From the NCBI GenBank assembly GCA_965220535.1, contig OZ244833.1:1426001-1490000 (forward strand): 64,000 nucleotides of DNA, given 5' to 3'. Positions 8,801-17,063 of the stretch are shown here, one piece after another. This stretch comes from HK1 sp965220535 (GTDB taxonomy: Bacteria; Pseudomonadota; Gammaproteobacteria; HK1). The notes below the pieces were generated by a model. That model worked only from the letters and a program-made list of their open reading frames with translations. It made no database searches and was not told the origin of the DNA. Position 1 is the first letter of the stretch. Each line of letters begins with the position of its first letter. Position numbers and translations under genes: made by a program.

Positions 8801-11800
8801 CGGCGACCCCGCCTTCGCAGGATTTCACCCTGCGGGTGACTTCCTCGGACTCCACCCTTAGCATCGATACCGATCCCGACATGGCGGGCACTCAAGATAC
8901 CATCCGCTTCGATGCATCCGGCCAAACCTACCCTTGGAATCAATACAGGACCGTCACCGTCTCGGCGGCCCATGACGCCGATTACAACGACGAATCCATC
9001 ACCGTGACCATTACGGCTGCGGGGGGAAATTACGACTACGCCGGCAAGACGGCGAGCGTTGCCGTTACCGTGGACGACGACGAGGCGCTGCAGATTCCGG
9101 CATCCATGTGTCTCAGGACCGAAAGGAGGGGCGACTACTTCTATATCAAGCGTACAGACACCGCAGGGTGCTTGAAGGACGCGTTCTGGATAAGAGGCAG
9201 TACTACTACTTCCAATTTCGCTTGCAAGATCCAAGGCTCAGACAAGATTCAAAGAAATATTTGGTCCCATCAAGACGAAATACAGGTGAGTCCGGGATCT
9301 ACGAACCGGACATCACCTGCAACGTTCTGCTACCAATATCATGACAGAGCCAAACAAAAAGCTACGGGCTATCTAGGATGCCCTCACCCGGATCAAATCC
9401 CTTGCGGTAGCGGTAGAAACCATATAGGTACATTCCCGGACCGTCATGACGGCTCGATACACCTCAGTGGTGACCCCTTCTTCATCACCGAGGGCACCAC
9501 TGCGAATATCAATATCAGACTTGATTCCCTGCGGGTACCGGATACAGCCGATGGAGATATCATGGTATCGGTATCGATCGACAACTCGGAGTTGATGATC
9601 GATACCGACCCCGACGAAGCCGGCAACCAGAGCGTTTTGGCCTTCGCCCCGGCAACCCGCAAAATCAATCAACGCGTCAAAATCACCTCGACCGCAGACG
9701 CCGATGGAACAAACGATGTCGGCGTTTTGACCGTCAAAGTCACCGGGCCCGATTCTTTCGTTGCCCCCGAGCGAAAAATCGAGGTCATCGTCAACGATGA
9801 CGAAAGGCCCACGGGCAGCATGGTCGTCACCGGCGGTACGACGATCTCGCTCACGGAAGGGTCTCCGACGGTGGAAACTTTCGATGTCCACCTCACCAGC
9901 GCCAGTGCGCCGGATGGTGACACCCCGGTGATGATCACTGTCGACAACTCCGTCGTCATGATCGATACCGACCCCGACACCTCGGAGAACCAAAATATCC
10001 TGACCTTCACCTCTGCCAACTACCAAACCCCGCAGACCGTCTCCGTCTTCGCGGGATTGGACGATGACACGAGCGACGAAAACTTCACCCTCACCTTAAG
10101 CGCCATCAAAGGGGCTGTCGTGCTTCAAGACGTGACCAAGACGGGGACCGTCGCCGAACCCCCTGCGGGCAGGATGATCGTGCTCCCCCAGCCTACCTTC
10201 ACCTTCAGAGAGGGCTTCGACGAGACCGTCACCGTTCGCCTCAGTGAACAACCGACCTCGAGCACCAGCACCGTCAGGATTACGAAGACCAACAACGACC
10301 TCACCATCGACACCGATCCTGATAGAGGTGGCAACCAAGATACGCTGACCTTCACCCGCGACAACTACGATGTCGACCAAAGCGTCAAAGTCATCGTGGG
10401 GCGAGACGACGATCACCATAACGATCGCGACACCCTCTCCTTCGAGTTCACCGGCGGTCTCAACCTCCCGGACCTGACGGTACCGGCGACGATCACCGAG
10501 CCTCCGGCGGGCTCGATCGTCGTCAACCCTTCGACGGAGTTGAAGATCGATGAAGGCTCGTCGAAAACCATCGGAGTCAAACTCAGCACCGCTCCGAATA
10601 CGGATGTCACCATAAAGATCCATAAGAAGCACGGCAGCGATCTCGATATCGACACCAAAGCCGACGAGAACGGCAACCAGGACACATTGACCTTCACCGT
10701 CGAGAACTACAACGTCGTGCAGCCGGTCGTCATCACCGCAAGAGGTCATCTAAACAACAGCCAAGGGAGCGAAGAGACGCTCTCCTTCCGAGTCGAGAGA
10801 AAACCCGGCTTCAACACGACCGAGACGACCTTGGATGTCGAGCTGATCGACACCAACGTTCCTTCAGGAACGATCGTGGTGACGCCTTCGAACTTCGCGG
10901 TCCACGAGGGCTTTTCGGGCAGCTTCAACGTCACGCTCAATCGGAGGCCGAGCCGGGACGTCATCGTCGACATGACGCTGAACAAGATCCACTCGGGGGT
11001 CACGCTTTCTCACTCCTCGTTGACTTTCACCCCTGCGGACTATCGCACGGCACAGACCGTCACCGTCAGCGCCGCGCAGGACTCGGATTCGGACAGTGAC
11101 ACCAACACCCTCGTCTTCGCTGCCACCGGCGGTATCCGGGCACCGAATTTGATCATGGTGTTCAATATCTACGACGACGAACTCCCCCCGGATCCGGCGC
11201 ATCTTTGCGTCGGATACTACGCACTCTCCAACAACGGCGGGATCGGCTTCGGCGGGCATGACCGGGACGGCCGATCGAGATTTACATGCACCGCGGGGAA
11301 TGTCCGGGTTCATGTGAATTACCAAGTCAGCGGTTCATGCACTCCGCAGTCCCAGGAAATCGGCCCCGGCGCCGATGGCGGACACGAGTTCTCCGTGCAA
11401 TCCTCCGCCATCAACTGGTGCGCCGAATATTCGAACTCCGAGACCCAGCGTCAATCGGGCTTCGAAGCCTGCCGAACCCTCGCCTGCCCGGGCACGGACG
11501 ACTCCGGACTTGCCCGGGAAATCGGGTCGGAGATCGAAGCCCGCGGCATCGAGGTCTCGGTCGACAGCATCGAAATGGACGAACTGGAAAGAAGGGATTT
11601 CGATGTCCGGCTCCGGAGCGATCCCACCTTGCCGGTGACCATCTATCTCACGAGTTCGGATCCCAGTGTCTCTCTCGCTCCGAGATCGCTCTTTTTCAAT
11701 CGCGGCGATTGGTTCAACGACCAGACGGTGACCGTCACCTCGGAAGGCGACAGAGACAGCGACGACCATGAAGGCCAAATCTCTTTGGTGGCCGTGGGCG

Positions 11801-12600
11801 GCAACTACCATGAGCTCAGCCTATCGTTCCCGCTCAAAGTGATCGACAGCGAAAGCACCGTCGCCCCCGATCCGAACGATCCCCTGTACTGGCCGGTGAA
11901 AACCCACGCCTTCGCCATCCCGCCGGTCACCGCACAAGACCAAGCCACCGTTCGTATTCGGTGTCGGCAGGAATCCCCTTGCATCGTCTACCTCGATTGC
12001 TCGGACCAAACGAACGGCTCTTACTACCGGGGAATCCTCAGCGCTCGAGGTCAGCCGGTTGCGACCATCCGCGCTTGGGGAGCGAGAACCCTCGATGCCG
12101 AGGATATCGTCTCCATCACCGGCAGATCATGGGAAGGAAGGGGCCGCCTCGCCTGTGCCTTGCGCAGCCAAGGAAAAATCAGCTCGCAGATCTGGACCCG
12201 TTCGGGCGAAGGCGTGCTCGTCAACAACAGCGATGCGATCAGAAGCGCTCGGATAGACGGGAGCAACCGCGCCGATATCGAGTCGATCCCGGCCCCGGGA
12301 AGCCAAGACGATACCAACTTCCGCATCCGCTGCGCCGCCGGGCTCGGAGAGCATTGCACCGGCACGACCTTCGCTTGCTACGGGGACGACGGTACGATGC
12401 ACGAGGGCACTATCGGCACCATCCGTCGCTCCTCCGTACGGCATTTGAAGACCTCGGAACTCTCCGATATCATCGACCATCGCTGGCAGGGAATGGGCCT
12501 TTCATGCGAAGTCGCCTCGGATCAGCCCTTCACCGTGCAGGTGCTGACACGCACCGGCGGCGGCGGAGCCTTGGTCAACAACAGCGCCTCCGGCAACTAA
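5839..12600 (+). CDS. giant secreted protein: Calx-beta-like repeats, four Cys-rich modules and the LYWP C-terminal domain
   Basis: 2253 residues; ATG at 5839 chosen because AAGGAG lies 8 bp upstream (a GTG at 5830 is possible). A long N-region precedes a signal peptide ending near ANAQA (residue 58). By inspection the order is: Cys-rich module 1 (about 68-170), four beta-sandwich repeats, Cys module 2 (about 642-731), three repeats, Cys module 3 (about 1086-1193), five repeats, Cys module 4 (about 1785-1886), one repeat, then the C-terminal domain (2015-2253). The repeats carry the Calx-beta pattern: an xLTVxEG start, LTF and QTVTVTxAxDxD in the middle and acidic DDDE at the end, which suggests calcium binding. 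Probably a surface or released adhesin. Its C-terminal domain is shared with the ankyrin proteins downstream. No LPxTG, autotransporter or type I secretion signal was recognised. Confidence 0.9.
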   Translation: MMNTPRIDCTGSNSRPEPAPLDGSTATGKPLRSALFGVLALCSLSMVTAFSGAANAQAVPPAYLGMSNDDDCVTVQRSATSMSIVNDCTLPVRVIRSSYGNTSCNSAASKITLAAKNPPTDGGSVNIEDTSRSQYCIEYDPGNANNPLTHQHDSGYDTCEDSHPLGTFTTCLSANGRAAEFLVTKRQKINAESTDVSGEVVNAITIYEGGRTPGPGINDPKSSSFNVKLNKDPGQGNSVIVTVATSDSGAASLSGSQLTLNGGNGGSWNTGTAVTVTAADDADGTDESVTITLSASGIDNTTITVTVSDDDESIVTTPSTLTVTEGSNGTFGVKLGTPPASSATISVTSSDTSAATVSHATLTFDTLNYNEDQMVTVTGAQDANGTDASVTVTVAATSGYGTGSNKMVSVDVEDDDGEIEPSFSSLTVTEGSNGTFTVKLGAPPASSATISVTSSDTSAATVSPATLTFSSTNSAMPQTVTVTGAQDANRTDTSATVTLSATSGYRAGNETVSITVEDDDLPPGKINVGGIADLEEGGGSKTLSVSLSLDDSQATIDDDVVINLSSDNSDVTFSGSPLTFTNANKSSSQNVTVSAASDADLIDDFAIITLTPTATSGADLGTVTALVLVADDDDDNDDVRKSAHLCVGVGDASSTGVTYTNGCNKEVQIFGRRITGAANTCGERKTDFASSSPQSVLNSAREKYCIQYKDEQDRYDSGYKSCEAINGCLEADTTEEIYAQPLPTGTLTLGAFSTDDDPFDEGGTATMSVSLNLDDTQATIDDVVVRFTSSNSDVTISPSSRTFTQDNWSSVQSVTLTAAQDNDIDDDSFTITAKPDNDSGVFVLETTQTGTVDDDDTPAIEVSSAAVNINEGGNTGSFTVKLGSDPGGAVTVSVTNGDPGAMTVAPTTLNFTSSNHDTPQTVTVVAEEDDDGRDESVDITLSATSGYDDAPDVTKTIAIDDDEEIEFNLTDTTLTVVEGRSNTFGVRPATPPSQDFTLRVTSSDSTLSIDTDPDMAGTQDTIRFDASGQTYPWNQYRTVTVSAAHDADYNDESITVTITAAGGNYDYAGKTASVAVTVDDDEALQIPASMCLRTERRGDYFYIKRTDTAGCLKDAFWIRGSTTTSNFACKIQGSDKIQRNIWSHQDEIQVSPGSTNRTSPATFCYQYHDRAKQKATGYLGCPHPDQIPCGSGRNHIGTFPDRHDGSIHLSGDPFFITEGTTANINIRLDSLRVPDTADGDIMVSVSIDNSELMIDTDPDEAGNQSVLAFAPATRKINQRVKITSTADADGTNDVGVLTVKVTGPDSFVAPERKIEVIVNDDERPTGSMVVTGGTTISLTEGSPTVETFDVHLTSASAPDGDTPVMITVDNSVVMIDTDPDTSENQNILTFTSANYQTPQTVSVFAGLDDDTSDENFTLTLSAIKGAVVLQDVTKTGTVAEPPAGRMIVLPQPTFTFREGFDETVTVRLSEQPTSSTSTVRITKTNNDLTIDTDPDRGGNQDTLTFTRDNYDVDQSVKVIVGRDDDHHNDRDTLSFEFTGGLNLPDLTVPATITEPPAGSIVVNPSTELKIDEGSSKTIGVKLSTAPNTDVTIKIHKKHGSDLDIDTKADENGNQDTLTFTVENYNVVQPVVITARGHLNNSQGSEETLSFRVERKPGFNTTETTLDVELIDTNVPSGTIVVTPSNFAVHEGFSGSFNVTLNRRPSRDVIVDMTLNKIHSGVTLSHSSLTFTPADYRTAQTVTVSAAQDSDSDSDTNTLVFAATGGIRAPNLIMVFNIYDDELPPDPAHLCVGYYALSNNGGIGFGGHDRDGRSRFTCTAGNVRVHVNYQVSGSCTPQSQEIGPGADGGHEFSVQSSAINWCAEYSNSETQRQSGFEACRTLACPGTDDSGLAREIGSEIEARGIEVSVDSIEMDELERRDFDVRLRSDPTLPVTIYLTSSDPSVSLAPRSLFFNRGDWFNDQTVTVTSEGDRDSDDHEGQISLVAVGGNYHELSLSFPLKVIDSESTVAPDPNDPLYWPVKTHAFAIPPVTAQDQATVRIRCRQESPCIVYLDCSDQTNGSYYRGILSARGQPVATIRAWGARTLDAEDIVSITGRSWEGRGRLACALRSQGKISSQIWTRSGEGVLVNNSDAIRSARIDGSNRADIESIPAPGSQDDTNFRIRCAAGLGEHCTGTTFACYGDDGTMHEGTIGTIRRSSVRHLKTSELSDIIDHRWQGMGLSCEVASDQPFTVQVLTRTGGGGALVNNSASGN

Positions 12601-12705
12601 GGAGCGAAGATTCGAAGATCGGCGAATTCGGGAGGAAAGTCCCTCACGAGAGACCCGAGACGAGAACCAAACACCGACGAACCAATGTCGCACGTCAGCG
12701 ACTCA

Positions 12706-12746
12706 GGGATGCCTTCTTGTTTTCGAGAAGGCATCCCTTTTTTTTT
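12706..12746 (+). terminator. Rho-independent terminator after the giant protein gene
   Basis: A perfect 12-bp stem (GGGATGCCTTCT with AGAAGGCATCCC) and 8-nt loop, followed by nine T residues. This is the strongest intrinsic terminator in the window, 106 bp past the stop codon. It isolates the giant gene from the convergent ankyrin genes. Confidence 0.93.
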
Positions 12747-12979
12747 GGGAATTACATATCAGTGCATCCATCGATGAATGAGGATATGCCGATCGCCCTT
12801 CCTCCCCTCGTCAAAGCTCCGAGTTTCGACACCGCTCGCCGCAAAGGGGATTCTCGAAAACGCCTTTGGGACACTCCGATAAAAAGGGCGGCTTTCCAGT
12901 AGCAGACGAACGATAACTCGCGGCTTGCTTTGCGAGTCGCTACCGAACGAGTCCGTAATCTTGCCGAAATCCAAGAGAA

Positions 12980-13009
12980 TCGGGGCACGGACAGCCGCCC
13001 GTGCCCCGA
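12980..13009 (-). terminator. hairpin after ankyrin gene 1
   Basis: TCGGGGCACGG pairs with CCGTGCCCCGA around an 8-nt loop, 22 bp past the stop of the 13031-14710 gene. The two other ankyrin genes have the same hairpin at the same place, so it travelled with the duplicated unit. No T-run follows on the minus strand. Confidence 0.6.
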
Positions 13010-13030
13010 CTTCACTCTCAGTGCCTACTT

Positions 13031-14710
13031 CTACTCCATGCTGACCGCGGTGGCGCTGACCAACGACCGCGAATCCCCCTTGGTCGAAAAGTGGGTCGCA
13101 TAGACCATGAAGGGATTCTCAGACTCGACATCGCAGGAATACCAGCCCGTGTCGTCATCGTCGATCCGATGGTCGGCGCCTCTGACGGTGGAGACGGTGT
13201 ACACATTCAAACGATCGATCGTCCCCGCCTTGATCTTCGGCCAATCCCGCCCGCTGTCGTCGGTGCATACGAGTTTGGTCTTGGTGCATCGTTCGCCCTT
13301 CGCGGCGAGGCACCTGATGTTGACGAAGGGAGTGTTGCTTTCCCCGACCTTGAAATGAATACGAGCCTCGTTGTCTTCGCTCAACCGGTAGGCGGTGGTA
13401 TTGGCGTTCACCGAGTCCGTCGAGGACCAAACCTGCGCCGTGATCCGCTGATGGCTACGCAACGCACAGTCGAGCACCCCGTCGCCCGTCGCCCCGGTAA
13501 TCGTCTTTATCTTGCTCGCCGACAACGAGACCGTCGCCCCTCTGTCAATCGAATCCTCGTCGGTCGCCACCTTCGAGGCGCTATCGAGCGAGCCTTTGAA
13601 CTCGTCGCCGTCCTTGTCGGTGCACTCAAGAAAGACCCGGCACTTTTTCTTGTCGGCACACCCGACCCGAGCGCTCGTCTCGATCAGATCGGAAGACGCG
13701 TTCCCCATCGCATAAGCCTTGATCGGCCAATAGAGCCCCGGGGTTTTGAGCAGTTTGCGAATCTCTCTGGTCTTGCCGACGGCCTTGGGTTTCAACTTGG
13801 CGTTGTTCTTGATCTGATCGTCGGCTCCGAGCTCGAGAAGTACGCGGATAGCAGCGGCCTTGCCTTCTATCGAAGCGATATGCAAGGGTGTATTTCCATC
13901 ATTGTTTTGCGCGTCGACATCCGCTCCGAGCTCGACAAGTGCACGAATGGCATCAACTTCTCTGTTGGAATAAAGCGCGTGATGCAAAGGGGTATCGCCC
14001 GCATCGTCTTTCGCATCGACATCCGCCCCGGCATCGGCAAGCATTCGGATAGCTACGGCAGAAGCATCGTGCCACAACACAGATGTCTCATCTAGCACAT
14101 GCAACCGGGCCGCAAAGTGCAAGGGTGTCCATCCACCGTCCGATGTAATTCTAGGGTTCGCACCCGCATCAAGCAGCACGCGGATAGTATCCTCACGCCA
14201 CTGCCGATGAGCTATGTTTATATAGTAGCCATACGACGCCATATGCAAAGGGGTCGCTCCGCCGCTGCGGTGAGCGCCGTTTACGTTCGCACCGGCATCA
14301 AGTAGCAGCTGGGCAATTTCGGATTGATAACTTTCTGCCGCTGGAACCAAGAGTTCCTGCGCATCAACCGCGCCGCCCGCATCGAGCAGCAGCTTGACGA
14401 TTTCGGGTCGATCATATCCTACCGCTGTATGCAAGGGGGCATGTCCGTCTCTGTCCTGTATGTCAACGTTCGCACCGGCATCAATCAGCATCTGGGCAAT
14501 TTTGACCCGATTGTAGACTGCCGCTTGATGCAGAGGTGTCTCTCCATACTGATTCTTCACATCAACCGCGCAGCCCGCTTCGAGCATATTGCGCACGGCC
14601 GTGATGTCGCCCTTCTTCACCTTTTTGTGAAGGTCACAAGTCCATGCGTTGCTACCGGCAAAGGGGAAAGCGACAAGCAAAGCCAAAACCAAGAAGCGAA
14701 TCCTTTTCAT
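13031..14710 (-). CDS. secreted ankyrin-repeat protein 1 with LYWP C-terminal domain
   Basis: 559 residues. The start at 14710 is set by a clear signal peptide, MKRIRFLVLALLVAFPFAG then SNA, and an AGAGGA box upstream. Residues about 25-310 hold eight or nine ankyrin repeats (GETPLHQAA, DGHAPLHTA, GWTPLHFAA, GDTPLHHAL, GNTPLHIAS and degenerate ones), a protein-binding scaffold. Residues 325-559 are the shared domain: LYWPIKAYA, then two lobes with four Cys each (C-x5-C-x5-C plus one; C-x7-C-x6-C plus one). Exported, so it acts in the periplasm, on the surface or outside the cell. It is the downstream-most of three tandem copies, each with its own leader and hairpin. Host interaction is inference. 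Confidence 0.88.
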   Translation of the reverse strand: MKRIRFLVLALLVAFPFAGSNAWTCDLHKKVKKGDITAVRNMLEAGCAVDVKNQYGETPLHQAAVYNRVKIAQMLIDAGANVDIQDRDGHAPLHTAVGYDRPEIVKLLLDAGGAVDAQELLVPAAESYQSEIAQLLLDAGANVNGAHRSGGATPLHMASYGYYINIAHRQWREDTIRVLLDAGANPRITSDGGWTPLHFAARLHVLDETSVLWHDASAVAIRMLADAGADVDAKDDAGDTPLHHALYSNREVDAIRALVELGADVDAQNNDGNTPLHIASIEGKAAAIRVLLELGADDQIKNNAKLKPKAVGKTREIRKLLKTPGLYWPIKAYAMGNASSDLIETSARVGCADKKKCRVFLECTDKDGDEFKGSLDSASKVATDEDSIDRGATVSLSASKIKTITGATGDGVLDCALRSHQRITAQVWSSTDSVNANTTAYRLSEDNEARIHFKVGESNTPFVNIRCLAAKGERCTKTKLVCTDDSGRDWPKIKAGTIDRLNVYTVSTVRGADHRIDDDDTGWYSCDVESENPFMVYATHFSTKGDSRSLVSATAVSME

Positions 14711-14975
14711 TCTGCAATCCTCTTGAAAACAAGGTGGCAAGCCACCGGAGAGCCCCGACGACAGGCCGTCGGGGACGAAAAAACAGAGGCGCATTTTCTC
14801 GATGCGCCTGTTGATGCTGGCAAGCGCCGACGAAGCGAAGAAGGAGCGACAGGAGGATGCACATATATAATTCCCTAAATCTACCCCAATCGCATACTGG
14901 CCCGCAAACACCGCGGTTCCCGAGCCTTCGCTTCGCTGTCTAAGGAGTCCGTCATCTGGGCAAGGATCCAACAGA

Positions 14976-15007
14976 GTCGGGGCACGGGCGATTGCCCATG
15001 CCCCGAC
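14976..15007 (-). terminator. hairpin after ankyrin gene 2
   Basis: GTCGGGGCACGGGC pairs with GCCCATGCCCCGAC around a GATT loop with one mismatch, directly past the stop of the 15029-16744 gene. It is repeated at 17011-17042. It probably ends transcription before the ankyrin 1 leader, but no T-run follows. Confidence 0.6.
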
Positions 15008-15028
15008 CTCGCTCTCAGCGCCTACTTC

Positions 15029-16744
15029 CTACTCCATGCTGACCGCGGTGGCGCTGACCAACGACCGCGAATCCCCCTTGGTCGAGAAGTGGGTCGCATA
15101 GACCATGAAGGGATTCTCCGACTCAACATCGCAGGAATACCAACCCGTGTCGTCATCGTCGATCCGATGGTCGGCGCCTTTGACGGTGGAAACGGTGTAC
15201 ACGTTCAAACGATCGATCGTCCCCGCCTTGATCTTCGGCCAATCCCGACCCCTGTCGTCGATGCATACGAGTTTGGTCTTGGTGCATTGCTCGCCCTTTG
15301 CGGCGAGGCACCTGATGTTGACGAAGGGGGTATTGCCTTCCCCGACCTTGAAATGAATACGAGCCGCGTTGTCTTCGCTCATCCGGTAGGCGGTGGTATT
15401 GGCGTTCACCGAGTCCGTCGAGGACCAAACCTGCGCCGTGATCCGCTGATGGCTACGCAACGCACAATCGAGCGCCCCGTCGCCCGTCGCCCCGGTAATC
15501 GTCTTTATCTCACTCGCCGACAACGAGACCGTCGCCCCTCTGTCAATCGAATCCTCGTCGGTCGCCACCTTCGAGGCGCTATCGAGCGAGCCTTTGAACT
15601 CGTCGCCGTCCTTGTCGGTGCACTCAAGAAAGACCCGGCACTTTTTCTTGTCGGCACACCCGACCCGAGCGCTCGTCTCGATCAGATCTGAAGACGCATT
15701 CCCCATCGCATAAGCCTTGATCGGCCAATAGAGCCCCGGGGTTTTGAGCAGTTTGCGAATCTCTCTGGTCTTGCCGACGGCCTTGGGTTTCAACTTGGCG
15801 TTGTTCTTGATCTGGTCGTCGGCTCCGAGTTCGAGAAGTACGCGGATGGCATCGGCGTAGCCTTCAATGGAGGCGATATGCAAGGGTGTATTTCCCTTAT
15901 TGTTTTTCGCATTGACATCCGCTCCTCGCTCGACAAGTGCACGAACGGCATCAACGCCGTTCCCGTAGAGACCGCTCCTGTTGGCTGCGGAGTGCAAAGG
16001 GGTCTGTCCATTATTATCTTTCGCATTGACATCCGCTCCTGCCTTGAAAAGTTCACGAACGACATCGACGGGCCTGTTGGAACGCGATGCCCAGTGCAAA
16101 GGGGTCTGTCCATCATCGTCTTTCGCATCGACATCCGCTCCGGCATCGACAAGCATTCGGATGACCACACCAAAAGCATCGTGCCACAACACAGAAGTCT
16201 CATCTGACACATCAGTCCAAGCTGCCCAGTGCAAGGGTGTCAGTCCATGAATGCCCCTTAATTTCACATTCGCATTCGCATCAAGCAGCACGCGGACAGT
16301 ATCCTCACGCCGCTTAAATGCCGATATGCTTAACGCTTCGCCAAACGACGCTCGATCCAAGGGTGTCATTCCCCTATTGTCCTTTAAGTCGACGTTCGCA
16401 TCGGCATCAAGAAGCATCTGGGCGATTTCGGCCCGATAGTACATTGCCGCTATATGCAAGGGGGCTCCGTATCCGTATCTGTCGCTGTCCTGTATGTCGA
16501 CGTTCGCACCGGCATCAATCAGCAGCTTGGCAATTTCGACTCTATTTTCATATACCGCTATATACAGGGGTGTCCGTCCCCGTGAATCCCTCACATCGAC
16601 ATCGCAGCCCGCATCGAGCATATTGCGCACGGCCGTGATGTCGCCCTCCATCACCTTTTTGTGCAGGTCACAAGTCCATGCGTTGCTACCGGCAAAGGGG
16701 AAAGCGACAAGCAAAGCCAAAACCAAGAAGCGAATCCTTTTCAT
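15029..16744 (-). CDS. secreted ankyrin-repeat protein 2 with LYWP C-terminal domain
   Basis: 571 residues from the ATG at 16744, with the same signal peptide as protein 1 except for the next few residues. About nine or ten ankyrin repeats occupy residues 25-325, including an NNGQTPLHSAANRSG unit absent from protein 1. The C-terminal domain (337-571) is nearly identical to that of protein 1, with all eight Cys conserved. The leader contains the same hairpins: GGTGGCAAGCCACC and the CCCCGACGG/CCGTCGGGG arms. Likely the same exported location, with a different ligand because the ankyrin surface differs. Confidence 0.88.
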   Translation of the reverse strand: MKRIRFLVLALLVAFPFAGSNAWTCDLHKKVMEGDITAVRNMLDAGCDVDVRDSRGRTPLYIAVYENRVEIAKLLIDAGANVDIQDSDRYGYGAPLHIAAMYYRAEIAQMLLDADANVDLKDNRGMTPLDRASFGEALSISAFKRREDTVRVLLDANANVKLRGIHGLTPLHWAAWTDVSDETSVLWHDAFGVVIRMLVDAGADVDAKDDDGQTPLHWASRSNRPVDVVRELFKAGADVNAKDNNGQTPLHSAANRSGLYGNGVDAVRALVERGADVNAKNNKGNTPLHIASIEGYADAIRVLLELGADDQIKNNAKLKPKAVGKTREIRKLLKTPGLYWPIKAYAMGNASSDLIETSARVGCADKKKCRVFLECTDKDGDEFKGSLDSASKVATDEDSIDRGATVSLSASEIKTITGATGDGALDCALRSHQRITAQVWSSTDSVNANTTAYRMSEDNAARIHFKVGEGNTPFVNIRCLAAKGEQCTKTKLVCIDDRGRDWPKIKAGTIDRLNVYTVSTVKGADHRIDDDDTGWYSCDVESENPFMVYATHFSTKGDSRSLVSATAVSME

Positions 16745-17010
16745 TCTGCAATCCTCTTGAAAACAAGGTGGCAAGCCACCGGAGAGCCCTGACGGCGTTG
16801 CCGTCGGGGACGAAAAAATAGAGGCGCATTTTCTCGATGCGCCTGTTGATGCGGGCAAGCGCTGACGAAGCGAAGAAGGTGCGACAGGAGGATGCACATA
16901 TATAATTCCCTAAATCTACCCCAATCGCATACTGGCCCGCAAACACCGCGGTTCCCGAACCTTCGCTTCGCTGTCTAAGGAGTCCGTCATCTGGGCAAGG
17001 ATCCAACAGA

Positions 17011-17042
17011 GTCGGGGCACGGGCGATTGCCCATGCCCCGAC
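17011..17042 (-). terminator. hairpin after ankyrin gene 3
   Basis: An exact copy of the 14976-15007 hairpin, 22 bp past the stop of the 17064-18902 gene. Confidence 0.6.
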
Positions 17043-17063
17043 CTCGCTCTCAGCGCCTACTTC

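Noticed and set aside
12774..12902. 42-codon frame MNEDMPIALPPLVKAP after the giant gene's terminator
   Set aside because: No ribosome site, no coupling to another gene and it lies between two terminators; could not be supported.
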